A DNA stretch of 64,000 bases from Linnemannia schmuckeri. Its lineage: Eukaryota; Mortierellomycota; Mortierellomycetes; Mortierellales; Mortierellaceae. Location of the stretch: positions 124,001 through 188,000 of the forward strand of contig JANATG010000021.1 in the NCBI GenBank assembly GCA_029449235.1, read 5' to 3'. Within the stretch, counting starts at the first letter, position 1. Every line of letters starts with the position of its first letter. Positions 33,871 through 44,915 of the stretch are shown here, in pieces. The notes under the pieces were generated by a model, which saw only the letters and a list, made by a program, of their open reading frames with translations, had not been told where the DNA came from and ran no database searches. The position numbers were made by a program, and so were the translations under genes.

Positions 33871-36800
33871 ATGTCCGAGCCAAAGGTACACACGCACATA
33901 ATACACACTCTCTTTCTCTCTCGACTTGATGCATTCCTGTCGTCTACCTTTTTTGCCTGCTCACTCAAAACAAGCGAACAAATTTCTGTCATGGCGCTAT
34001 ACACACACACGCCACCGTTTATTTTGTTTACTCAACTCATTCGTCCTTCGCTCGCTCTGATCAACAAATATAGACCGCCAAGCGCGATGCCTTGATGGAC
34101 ATTGAGAAAAAGGCCCAGAAAATCTGGGAGGACAACAAGGCCTTTGAGGTCAACGCGCCCACTATCGAAGAATACGCCAATATCGAGACTATCCACCAGG
34201 ATCACCCCAAATTCCTGTCGACCACCGCCTACCCTTACATGAACGGACGTCTCCACTTGGGACACGGTTTCACTATTTCCAAGATTGAATTTGCAACGGG
34301 ATACCACCGCCTCCAGGGAAAGAGAGCCTTGTTCCCCTTGGGTTGGCACTGTACCGGTATGCCCATCAGAGTAAGTTGATTTTGATTTTGTTGTTGTTCT
34401 AATAAGCCTTGTACGTGCGTATATTTGCATGTGTATGTTTGTATTGTGGTATGTGGGAAAATAATCGAGATCTGACATCCTGTTGATTCCATTGTTTTTT
34501 TTAGGCCTGCGCTGACAAGTTGGCTCGTGAGATGGAGATGTTCGGCAAGGATTTCATTGTTCCCGAAGGTACTTTGCGACTCCACTTATCTGAATGAACT
34601 TGCTCCCGCTCCATGCACCATATCACTTCGTTGCCAACTAACTATTGCATGCCTTCCTTCCCTCTTGCCATCTGCATACTCTCATAGAACCCGAGGAGGC
34701 GGCCCCCGAGATCGCCAACTTGAACTTGAAGGAGACTGAGCGTGTCGATCCCACAAAGATCGTCGCCAAGAAGGGCAAGGTCGCCGCCAAGAACACTGGC
34801 TTGAAGTACCAATTCCAGATCATGGAGCAGATCGGCGTTCCTCGCGAGGAGATTTACAAGTTTGCCGACCCCCAACATTGGTTGACCTACTTCCCCCCCA
34901 TCGCCACCGTAAGTCATCGTTGTGTTCACCAGGACTCGCAATGTGTTTTGCCCTAAATTTTTCTTTTTATCATCAATCAGTCAGCTCACGTCTCTAATTA
35001 TTTTCTCCCTGATTTCTTCGACAACTCTTGTGACAACAAAACAACACAACGCGCCACAATAACAGGATGATTGCAAGAAGATTGGCTACAAGATCGATAC
35101 CCGTCGCTCGTTCATCACCACCGACGCCAACCCCTTCTACGACGCCTTTATTCGTTGGCAGTTCAACAAGCTGAAGGCTTTGGACAAGGTCAAGTTCGGC
35201 GAGCGTTACACCATCTACTCGCCCAAGGACGGTCAGCCCTGCATGGATCACGATCGTCAGAGTGGAGAGGGTGTCGGACCCCAGGACTACACCTGCATCA
35301 AGCTCAAGGTCTTGGAGTTTTCTGCCGAGGCCCAGGCCATTGTTGCTGCCAATAAGGAGCTCCAGGGCAAGAAGATCTTCATGGTTGCTGCCACTCTCCG
35401 CCCAGAGACCATGTACGGTCAGACCAACTGCTTTGTAGGTGTCGATCTCAAGTACGGAATCTTCAAGACTCGCAACGCCGATGAGCTGTTTTTGATGACC
35501 GAGCGCGCTGCTCGCAACATGGCATTCCAGAACTTGTCGCCCTCGAACGGAGAGGTCGTCAAGGTGGCCGACTTTATCGGTCGCCAATTAATTGGTACTC
35601 AGATCCAGGCCCCTCTCAGCTCATACCCCTCTGTGTATGTTTTGCCCATGGACGGTGTCCTCGCCACCAAGGGCACTGGTGTTGTCACTTCCGTCCCTTC
35701 AGATTCGCCTGATGACTACGCCGCCGTCATGGACTTGAAGAAGAAGCCCGACTACTACAAGATCCAGCCAGAGTGGATTTCCTCGTATGAGCCCATCCCC
35801 ATCATCAACACCCCTGCCTACGGAAACCTCGCCGCACCTACTGTTTGCGCCCAAATGAAGATCAACTCTCAGAAGGACAAGACCCAGTTGGCATTGGCCA
35901 AGGAGGCTGTTTACAAGGATGGATTCTACAACGGAGTCATGGTCATTGGCGAGCACACCGGCAAGCCCGTCCAGGAGGCTAAGCCCCTGATCCGTCAGAT
36001 GTTGATCGACACTAACCAGGCTGTTCCCTACAACGAGCCCGAGAACTTGGTCATGTCCCGCAGTGGCGAGGAGTGCGTTGTCGCCCTGATGGACCAGTGG
36101 TACTTGGATTACGGTGAGACCGAGTGGCGCAAGTTGGCCGAAGAATGCTTGACTAGCATGAACGTTTACACAGACGAGACCCGTAACGCCTTCGAGAAGA
36201 ACTTGGCTTGGTTGAACCAGTGGGCCTGCGCTCGCTCGTACGGCTTGGGAACTCGCCTGCCCTGGGATCACAACTTTTTGGTCGAATCGCTTTCAGATTC
36301 GACCATCTACATGGCCTACTACACCATTGCCGCTTTGCTCCAGGGTGGATCGATCGATGGCTCTGTTCCTGGCCCCTTGGGCATCAAGGCCGAGCAGATG
36401 ACTGACCAAGCCTTTGAGTACATTCTTGCCGATGGACCCCTCCCCACCGACACCGATATCCCCAAGGCCTCGTTGGACAAGTTGCGTCGCGAGTTCGAGT
36501 ACTTTTATCCCTTGGATGTCCGTACCTCGGGCAAGGAGTTGATCCCTAACCACTTGACTTTTGCCATTTACAATCACGTCGCTCTCTTCCCCAAGAAGTA
36601 CTGGCCCCGTAGCATTCGTGCCAACGGACACTTGATGATGAACGGCGAGAAGATGTCCAAGTCGCTTGGAAACTTTTTGGGTCTTGCCGAGGCCGCCGAC
36701 AAGTACGGAGCTGATGCTACCCGCCTGGCGTTGGCTGATGCCGGAGACAGTGGAGAGGATGCCAACTTTGAGGATAGCACCGCCAACTCTGCTATTTTGA

Positions 36801-37759
36801 AGCTGCATACTTTGTTGGAGTGGATCCAGGAGACCTTGGCCCAGAAGGACCAAATGAGAGACACAGGCCGTGACGAGTATAACTTTTACGACCGCGTCTT
36901 TGAGAGCCAGATGAACAAGCTGATCAACCAGGCCGAGGCTGACTACGAGGCCACCTTCTACCGCGAGGCCGTCAAGTCTGGATTCTACGAGTTGACCGCT
37001 GCCCGTGACTTTTACAGAGAGGCTTGCGCGTTGATGGATATTCCTATGAACAAGGAGCTGTTCATGCGCTACCTCGAGGTCCAGACGTTGGTCATTTCGC
37101 CTATCGTGACGCATTGGTCCGAGTACGTCTGGGGCACTGTGTTGGGTAAGGAGGGCCTGATTGTCAATGCTCGCTGGCCCAAGTCTGGTCCTGTGGATGA
37201 GAAGGTCTTGCAGGAGATGGACTACTTGCGCCGTCAGCTCGCCAATGTCCGCGCTGCCGAGACCCAGGCCAATAAGAAGAAGAAAAAGGGCAAGACCGAC
37301 GCATTCGACCCCATGAAGCTCAAGAAGATCACGATCTTGTTAGCGGCCAAGTTCCCCGAGTGGCAGGAGGCCTCAATCGCCGTCTTGCAGGGAGCCTATC
37401 AGCCCGAGAACAAGGACGGCAAGTTATTTGATGACGACAAGGTCAAGAAGGAGTTGGCGGCCAAGGGTCTGATGAAGGACAAGAAGGTGATGCCCTTCCT
37501 TCATGACTTGAAGAAGAAGGTCGAGCAACAGGGACCTTCTGTCTTTAGCCGGGCATTGTCGTTTGATGAGCCCGAGTTGTTGAAGGAACGGTCGGAGTAC
37601 TTGCGCAAGGTGCTGGGCTACCAGACGCTGACGTTGATCAAGTCGGACGAGGTCGTTGTCGCAACGGAGGGCGATGCCGATCAGGAGGACTATGTTCGTG
37701 CTGCTGAGCAGTCTGTACCTGGCCAGCCTACCTTTGTTGTCAAGAACATTACCGCTTAG
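33871..37759 (+). CDS. LARS1: Cytosolic leucyl-tRNA synthetase
   Basis: Class Ia synthetase of 1096 residues that charges tRNA-Leu (yeast Cdc60 is about 1090). Exons: 33871-33885, 34074-34370, 34505-34568, 34688-34908, 35066-37759; phases agree. A five-codon first exon (MSEPK) precedes the Rossmann fold with the HIGH-type motif in PYMNGRLHLGHGF. The CP1 editing domain follows, with the ATLRPETMYGQTN substrate loop and its conserved Thr and Asp regions (SVPSDSPDDYAA). The KMSKS loop GEKMSKSLGN is near residue 727. The anticodon-binding and C-terminal regions include a Lys-rich NKKKKKGKT stretch. Archaeal/eukaryotic type, not the bacterial/mitochondrial type, and no presequence, so cytosolic. 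Codon use in the last exon is strongly C-ending, consistent with high expression. Confidence 0.97.
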
Positions 37760-39436
37760 ATGTTTTTCATTCTTTCTTTTTTTTTTATCCACCCCTCCCC
37801 CCCTCCCCCCCTTGTATTCCACAACATTAAATTCTATTACGACCATTGTCGATTATGTTGGTGTGCTTGTGTGTATACGAAGTGAGAGAAGATTGGGGGT
37901 TTGGTTGAGTGTGGAGTGTGCCGTTGCCAAGGACGTTTTTTTTGTGCAACCGACTGGACGAGCAAGCATATGCAAAGGGCCGTTCCATGGTCGATATGAT
38001 CTTGGAGATGGTGTCTCCGGCTGCCAAGTGCCAATGGGGCGTGGAGGAAGGAAGGAGATCCAACAATTGATTTCTTTGAGTGATCTGCATGGTGCGGTGT
38101 AGTTGGAGAACCGAACTTGTGAGTCGCATTTAAACGTCATTTTACGAAACAACGACAAGGTAAAAGGTAAGTTGAGTCAATATGCTTTCATAATCTGTCC
38201 ATCGGGCAGCACCCCTCCATCGTAAATTAGTCGCTTATGGCAATCCTGTTTATTGGGAGTAGGTGTTTATGTTCGTCACAGAGGGGGCCTTGTCTCTTTG
38301 TTCCTTCCGGCTCCCGAGAAAAGATGTATTCTGTCAGGTTCATGCCCGCAACGCTCTCAACATAAGTGTCTTGGCAGCCGGAGAGAGAGATTATAACACG
38401 TATATAATACTGATTGCGATGTGACGTGTGTGTGGGCAGGGACTGGAGAGCAAACTCTCCCTCTCGATCCGTCTCGCTCCCATTCAATGTTTTTTTTTTT
38501 TTTTTTTTTTTTTTTCTTTAATGTTTGATGCTCAGCCTTTTCTCGGCTCGAGGAGAAGGGATTAAAGGAAGAGGGCGCGATTCCAGCCAATAGGGTTAGA
38601 GGATTAAAGAGTGGAGGAAGGAGGAAGGGAGGGAAAACAAACAACTTTTGGGCTGGCCTGCTTTCTTGTTTGAACTTTTTTCTTTGACAGTGAGCCGCGC
38701 ACTGAGGGACAAAGAGAAGGGATGAACGGACGGACAGGGGAAACAAGGTTTCTGCGAGGAAAGGAGAGAAGAGGAGGCAAAAAGGAAGAGGAGGCGGAGG
38801 AAGCGGAGGAGGGAGTAAAGAAAGTCATCTCTCTTTTTTTTGCTCTCGCATGTGCTTCGAGCAGCGGCCTTTTTCGCTATTAGCTTTTGTTTATGCGCGT
38901 GAGTCTTGTGTCTCTCCTTGCCTTCATTGTTGCTGGTTCCTGTGGATACAGTCGACTAGAACACTTTTTGCTGAGCCAGTTCAGTCGATGATTCAATCAG
39001 ATCTCCTTCTTCTGTTACACTTAGGCAGCAAAGTGAACAAACAACGGCAATAACAGCACACGCTCAGAACGATAACAGAGTGTCAGAGTTGGACACAAAA
39101 GTTTTTTTCTTTACGTTATGGGACGACCACAGGAGTTGGTACATAGGGCATCCAACTGTAAGTCGGCGAGTAAGCCGATCTTTCCTTACTCCCTCATATC
39201 GTATTCAACAGCCCCACAAGGAAAATAAAGTTCATTTCACATTTCCTCGTCGGCTCCTCCTCCCCATCACTCCTTCTCATTATAAAAGGAAGGCGATCGT
39301 CTCCTGCTTTCCCATCCCTCATTCACTCACTCACTCACGCTCACTTACCCACACGCGCACTTCTTTTTTTAACAGAGTCCACACTCACACTGTAGTTAAT
39401 CAGCCAGCCAACAACAACAGCAACAACAAATAGACA
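37760..39436. other. Gene-poor interval between LARS1 and the SCP2 gene
   Basis: 1.68 kb. It contains T- and C-runs just after LARS1 (37778-37811), a run of 26 T at 38490-38515, G/A-rich DNA at 38560-38830 and the SCP2 promoter. CACT repeats lie at about 39322-39347 and CAA repeats just before 39430. Open frames are short and low-complexity; no gene is supported. Confidence 0.6.
39281..39288 (+). promoter_or_regulatory. Likely TATA box of the tandem-SCP2 gene
   Basis: TATAAAAG 149 nt upstream of the ATG at 39437, followed by a C/A-rich leader ending in CAACAACAA before the start. The best match to a TATA box near any start codon that I noticed in the window. Confidence 0.55.
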
Positions 39437-40231
39437 ATGGCTTTTCAATCAGAGGAAATCTTTGCTCGCCTTAACGAGGCCCTCGACGCCTTCGAGCCAC
39501 AGGAACGCCAGGACTTGGTCAAGCAAGTCAACGGCATCTTTGAGTTCCAGATCAAGAAGGACTCCTCCGCCAACGCCGAAGTCAAGGTCTGGCATGCCGA
39601 GGTCAAGAACCAGGGCATCATCAAGCCCGGCCCCGCTCCCGGCAACCCCGACATCACCCTCTACCTCACCGACGAGGACATGGTCGCCCTGGCCGTCGGC
39701 GATCTCTCCGGAGCCCGTGCCTTCATCACCGACAAGATTGGGCTTAAGGGGCCCATGATGATGGCCATGAAGCTCGATGTCATCTTCCGCTCTCTTGGAA
39801 TGGGGCCCCCCAAGGGTGCCGAAGGTGATCTGGGTTATGACGGTTTCGAGTCCAGTTTCCTGATCCTTCAGATTTCTGAATATCTCCATGTCCTGACCGA
39901 GGAGGAGCGCAAGGCCGAGGTCGCCAAGGTCAAGGGTGTCTTCCTCTTCAACGTCAAGAACGTCAAGGGCGAAACTGCTGTGTGGATGATGGACATGAAG
40001 AACGGTGTCGGTCAGATGAAGAAGGGCAAGATTGACGGACTCAAGCCCGACATTACACTCGAGATGAAGGATAAGGACTTTGTGGATCTCTTCATGGGTA
40101 AGACCAACGGACAGAAGGCCTTCATGACTGGGAAGATCAAGGTCAAGGGCGCCATCATGCTCGCCCTCAAGCTCGACACCATGATGAAGGATACCCAGGA
40201 AAAGATTGGATTTTTCAAGAGCAAGCTGTAA
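39437..40231 (+). CDS. Tandem SCP2 sterol/lipid-transfer domain protein with C-terminal SKL
   Basis: Intronless 264-residue protein with two consecutive SCP2 domains. Domain 1 (about 8-118) reads DLVKQVNGIFEFQIKKD then PDITLYLTDEDMVALAVGDL and GARAFITDKIGLKGPMM. Domain 2 (about 145-258) repeats the pattern with AEVAKVKGVFLFNVKN, PDITLEMKDKDFVDLFMGK and GQKAFMTGKIKVKGAIM. Each forms a hydrophobic cavity that binds fatty acyl-CoA or sterols. The last three residues, SKL, are the canonical peroxisomal targeting signal (PTS1), so the protein should be peroxisomal, probably serving beta-oxidation or lipid binding. Most stand-alone SCP2 proteins have one domain (about 120-130 residues). Strong C-ending codon preference, a TATA box and a CAACAA leader suggest abundant expression. 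Confidence 0.93.
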   Translation: MAFQSEEIFARLNEALDAFEPQERQDLVKQVNGIFEFQIKKDSSANAEVKVWHAEVKNQGIIKPGPAPGNPDITLYLTDEDMVALAVGDLSGARAFITDKIGLKGPMMMAMKLDVIFRSLGMGPPKGAEGDLGYDGFESSFLILQISEYLHVLTEEERKAEVAKVKGVFLFNVKNVKGETAVWMMDMKNGVGQMKKGKIDGLKPDITLEMKDKDFVDLFMGKTNGQKAFMTGKIKVKGAIMLALKLDTMMKDTQEKIGFFKSKL

Positions 40232-40462
40232 ACCAGCCGCCTCGTTTATTTTTTCGTTCGTCTTTCTTTCTTTCTTTCATTCTTTCTTTCTTCCTTTCTT
40301 CCTTTCTCTCTTTTCTGTCCATGTCTTTTCCCTCTTTCTTCCCAATATACACTTTGATACCTATGTCAATTCATGGCCATGATAATAAATCCGAAAAAAA
40401 AATGTATTTCCTCCTTCGTTTCGCGCTTCACACCAGGAATTATTGTTCACTTTAGGCAGCTC

Positions 40463-40466
<4 letters not shown>

Positions 40467-40497
<31 letters not shown>
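40467..40497. repeat. Poly-C tract followed by an AC dinucleotide repeat
   Basis: A run of 17 C (40467-40483) directly followed by seven AC units. Confidence 0.85.
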
Positions 40498-41237
40498 AAA
40501 ACCTTTTTCTTCCATTTCGCTCATCAAAAAGAGCAATGGATCACCCTAAAGGGCTTTATCATTGTTGCCACCAAACTGTCTATGGCCCCATGATAGTGTC
40601 CTCAATAATCCAGCCCCTCGTTCTTTGTCTTCTGTCTTTATCTTACGATGCTGTTGCATAAAGAAGCCGATGGATATCGCAAATCAGCCGGTGCGATACC
40701 CTTCCACCTGCGAGTCGATACTGTATTATTCCTTTCTTGCCTTGTGTTTCTGACAGATGGTAAATATGGCGCACAGCACAGTCCCCTTGTTCCTTATTCG
40801 CCTATCTTTGTGTCTGCAGGACACGGCATAATTGTGGTACGATAGCCACCTCTTCTTATTTGATTTCGCCCACCGTCGAATGAAAGAACACCATCGATGA
40901 CAAAGAGGTTGATAGTCACCATAGGCCAGCTGATGTGGTTGCCTTATGGTATCAGACCAAGAGACTTTGATATGGTTTTTCGATTGACAATGGCTGGCAA
41001 TAATGGCAGTAGCCAGGCAGTACAGAACACGAACATTTCTCTCTTTTTTTCTACTTCTTCAATGCCATTCCTCTTTCCGCTCTCGCTTCTTCATCAACCC
41101 TCTAACTCAGCCCAACACAACACAACGCAACCGACCCTCAAGTCCCCCTCCCCCCTAAAAAAAATCGCGTAAAACACAGCATTCCTCAAGCTACCACGCA
41201 TCCACCTGCCAAGACGTACATATTCGTCAACTAATAA

Positions 41238-41444
41238 CATGACTCAAACGAGGGCATTTCCAATAAGGCCAGCCCATCCTCGTCGTCTTCATCAAGTAAC
41301 AACCCTCCGGCCGGTTCTTTCAAGAAGACGGGCAAGAAAGCAGAGAAGACTTCTGCCGAGACTGGTACCGAAACCTCGAGCTCAAGAGCCAGCAAAGCCA
41401 AGTCTTCCAACTTAATGTCGTTAATAGAATCCAGCCGGCTGTAG
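41238..41444 (+). other. Ser/Lys-rich open stretch, possible terminal exon or gene remnant
   Basis: Frame open from a TAA (41235-41237) to TAG at 41442-41444 without an ATG near its beginning. It would encode SNKASPSSSSSSSNNPPAG, then FKKTGKKAEKTSAETGTETS and ending SLIESSRL, a composition typical of disordered nuclear-protein tails rather than random DNA. No upstream exons could be joined with confidence. The stop codon is the start of a 31-nt repeat found again at 43163, so this may be the 3' end of a duplicated, decayed gene. Function unknown. Confidence 0.25.
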
Positions 41445-41469
41445 CGAGCATGAAATACTACCAGTTTAG
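41439..41469 (+). repeat. Dispersed 31-nt repeat, copy 1
   Basis: Matches 43163-43193 at 29 of 31 positions. Contains the stop codon of the preceding Ser-rich open stretch. Confidence 0.7.
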
Positions 41470-43162
41470 AACGGACGAACGAATAAATACAGTGGAATCG
41501 TTACACTCAGTGACTCAAACATGTTTCGATTTGCATTCCATGCATAAGAACACTTACTAGTGCTCTTGATTTGACTAGGAACAAATGAGAGTTGCTGCCT
41601 CATCAGAATTGACAAGAGACGGTTGCAAGAGATGCCATGCTTTGAATGTTTATTTACTGATATGTTTGCTACTGCTAATGCGGAGTGTGTATGTAAGTGT
41701 GTGTGTATGTGTGTGAATGGGTGGGAGTGAAAGAAGAAAGGAGAAAAAAAGATGATAGAAACAAAAAAAAAAAAAAAAAAGAGGGCAAAAAGAAGTATGG
41801 ATCGGGGCCGAACTGAGGATACATATAAAATTTTTCTTTCAAACGTACATCATTAACTCTCGCCTCAGAACACAAGCATGTGCTCATGGTCAACAACTCG
41901 AATCGTTGAAGGGCATATATGCATGTGCATGTGCAGTTGTGGTGAAAGAGAGAGATATATGGAAAGGTAAAGTGGAGCTCATTGTTTTTTTTTTGTTTTT
42001 TAATTTTCGTGTTCTGCTGACAAATATTTGAGACGCGTGTCGGCGGGAAGATTATGTTGGTCTCTGAACGATTAGAATCAGTCACGCTTCCGTTTTTATC
42101 ACACTGAGACGCGTCCTCGGACTCCACGCACAAGCCCCGCAATCGGTAAACCTGCCAAGAACGCGGGAGAGTCCTTACTGAACTTTTTTTTATTTTTTTT
42201 ATTTTGGGCCATGCAGGCACTAGAAAAAGATATTATTGCGTTTAGTGTAGCGGGAAAACAGCCTAAGGGACTTATTGCTGTGAAGCACCCCAGGTTAATT
42301 GCAAGAAACTGAATGTGCAACGTGGGGGATTGAGAGTGAGCCGACCCATTGGTGTTTGTCTATCGTTGTTGAGAGGAGTGATACAATCAAGCACTCAGGG
42401 ACAGTCAGTCACTCAGAAACGATCAGTCAGTCAGGGACAGGGAACAGGAAGTAACATGGATCGCCAACACAAATGAATGAAGCAACAGCTCAGTTCACAG
42501 TAGCTAGAACTGAACAGAGGTCTCTGCAGAGGTCCTCTTTCTAGCCATCTATCTGTCCATCTGTCCATCTGTTCATGGTCAGACTGAAGGGTCTCCTTTT
42601 GTTATCTTGGTCCACCCTTGAATGATTGCCGTGGTTGTCGTTCCTAATGCCAAAAACTGAAATAAAACAAATAAAAAGAAAGAGTGGCGTTGTTCCCACT
42701 CTGAGCGAGCTGTGGCACCGTTGTTTTGTTTATTGTTAAAACGACAGAGCTGGACAAGCGTATTATTTCATTCTTTTCTTCCAACAACTCGTACTTTCAC
42801 TCTTCAGTTTACTCCTTTTTCAACCCCCTCCCCTTGATCCCTCCTTCTCGTCTCATTAACAGGAGACCATGTCCTCGAGTCCCGAACCCAAATAAACCAA
42901 ACAAGCAACGAGAATGTGAGACATACCATGTCGACAAAGAATGGAGTTTGACAACGACTATGGCTTCCACAATAGGCATGGTATGTCTTCCACTGCTTGT
43001 TCCACAAATATGTTGCGCTGTTTTCTTCAGGCTCTATCCATCAAGGCAATCATCATTGTATAATATTTACGTAGAATAGGATAGAAGCTTGTTTAAGTAT
43101 AACCAAGAGTAATAATGGTATAATTTTCTTTCCGTCCACCTTCTCCCTCTTTTTTCATTACT

Positions 43163-43193
43163 CTGTAGCGAGCTTGAAATACCACCAGTTTAG
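43163..43193 (+). repeat. Dispersed 31-nt repeat, copy 2
   Basis: Second copy of the 41439-41469 element, same orientation, two mismatches. Scattered similarity continues downstream (TACAGTGGA, CGAATAAA), suggesting a longer decayed element. Confidence 0.7.
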
Positions 43194-43633
43194 GTACAGT
43201 GGACAAACATAGCAAGTTTGCTGCACTCATAAACCGAATAAACACCGGCCGCAAAAGTATGTCGGTTCCCTCATTGGGTTGATAGTAGACAAAAATTAGA
43301 TAAAGAATAAATTACTCTGTGCATTAAATACCATGTGCGGAACAAATTCAAAAAATAGATGACTCAACCAATGACCCTGCTTTACGCAATGGCCTGCTAG
43401 GAGGAAGGTAAGAAAAGGGAATGACATAACAGAGTAACGTTGGAAATGAAGAGTTTATTAATGTTGAACCTGAGGATTGAGCGAGAGTGTAGCTGTCACT
43501 TTGAAATGATGAGATAGGTGAAGATGGGCCCGAGATTTAGATAGGAAAAATGAGAAGGAGAGCGCGCTCCTTTGAATGCCTTCTGCGCCTGCGCTTATGT
43601 GCTTGAGTGAACCTTGGTCCTTCTTGGCGTGCT

Positions 43634-44915
43634 TTAAGGGTTCGCCTCGGATACAGTCCACTGTCCAGCAGCATCGGTGGTATAAATCTAGAAGTAAGCA
43701 TGATTTAAAAAAGCGGGTCAACAGATGTTAAGCTTTGTGTATAGGACGGACGACACAAAGTAACATGACCAAAGCAACACTTACAGTTCTTTTGGGAGGG
43801 AGAGGAGAAGATTCAAAGTGGATGATATCCAAGGGCTTGAAGACCAACAGACAAAAGTTGTCGAATGCAATATCGTGCAAAATCTTGGCTGGGTTATCGT
43901 TACGAATCTTGCTGTTGCCGTTGGTGCTGCTGATGGGTGAGGTTGGGGTCGAGACGTCTCCACCGGCGTTGTTGTTGTTGTTGTTGTTGCTTCCAGTCAA
44001 GTTCCAGCGGGATCTGAACGAGCTGACGGATGATGGTGAGGAGGGCGACGACATGGGGTTTGAATCTTGCGACATCACACTATCCCGGTTTCCTGCGTTT
44101 GACGTCGTCGTGGCAGTCATGTCCTCCATAGCCAGGCATTGAAAAGACGACGGGGGGCCCTTGGGCGTACTACCGGCCTGCGGCCAGGTATGAGAGGCCC
44201 TGGCCTTGGCGGGCAATTTGCGCCATTGCTCCAACCGCTTGCTCTCCCAGAACTGGTTTGAGACCTGTCTCTGTGCCGCCAAATCCTCTGCGTTGTTCTG
44301 GCTGACCACATAGGGGAGGACCGGCGGGGAGTATCGGGTCACCTGTCGGGGCGCCGAGCAGATGTAGAACTTGCCCGTGAGGTGGAAGTACTCGCGGGAC
44401 TTTGGCATTTGCCAGGCTAGTTGGCCGACTTGGTTACTCTGGATGGTCGAAAGCAGGTTCTGGTCGGTCATGGAGAGCTGCAAGAGTAGGTAGCGGCCAT
44501 CCTCCTGAAGAAAGTCCTGAAACTGAACTGCCAACAGCGTCACTGCTCCGAGCCTTGTCTTTGACGCCAAGTGCAAATAGACTTTAAAGTAAAAGTGTAA
44601 AGTAGTGGTGTATGTGAGCAATGGAGGCCTAAGGCTGGGTCGGATGTTGTGTGTTCGCGGGAAAAGACATGGTATCGCTTGTTCATGTGTTGCTTATATA
44701 TATTACTCCATCAGTAGGTAGCCATACTGTTACTCTGACAGCGTTCAAAAAATAATTAGACGAGACAAATTATATTGAGACTTACTGGGGTCGTCGCTGC
44801 GGCCGTAGTTAGTCTTGTGGGCCTTTTGGAGAACCTGGGTCCAGGCGGGCCAGCCGTCGGGTCCGAGCAGATTGAGTTCCGACATTGTTCGCTCGACAGC
44901 CTGCAGTGAGGTCAT
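43634..44915 (-). CDS. PNPOx-like FMN-binding protein (Alr4036 family)
   Basis: 326-residue protein of the pyridoxamine 5'-phosphate oxidase-like split-barrel family (Pyridox_oxase_2, PF12766 type). Exons in gene order: 44915-44786, 44581-43785, 43687-43634; phases agree. The start is MTSLQAVERTMSELN, and WPAWTQVLQKAHK precedes the barrel (IYLHLASKTRLGAV; QLAWQMPKSREYFHLTGKF). The C-terminal strand is supplied by the small last exon, giving IYTTDAAGQWTVSEANP, the usual family ending. About residues 195-265 form a low-complexity insertion (Ser-rich, with an N7 run) between conserved blocks. Family members bind FMN, but the substrate is not known to me, so no reaction is assigned. Probably cytosolic. 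Confidence 0.85.

Larger units (their letters stand above)
40232..43633. other. Gene-poor 3.4-kb interval with repeats and a possible gene remnant
   Basis: No supported gene. It contains a T/C-rich SCP2 3' region (40250-40340), a C-run with CA repeat (40467-40497), a Ser-rich open stretch ending at 41444, a 31-nt dispersed repeat in two copies (41439-41469, 43163-43193), poly-A at about 41763-41780, CAGT/GTCA-type short repeats near 42400-42440, CCATCTGT repeats near 42545-42575 and a 12-bp inverted repeat (42919-42930 with 42977-42988). Confidence 0.6.

Noticed and set aside
36293..37114. 273-codon minus-strand frame
   Set aside because: Antisense shadow of leucyl-tRNA synthetase.
38357..38746. 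129-codon minus-strand frame with a poly-Lys run
   Set aside because: Generated by the 26-nt T tract and purine-rich flanks; no recognisable protein features.
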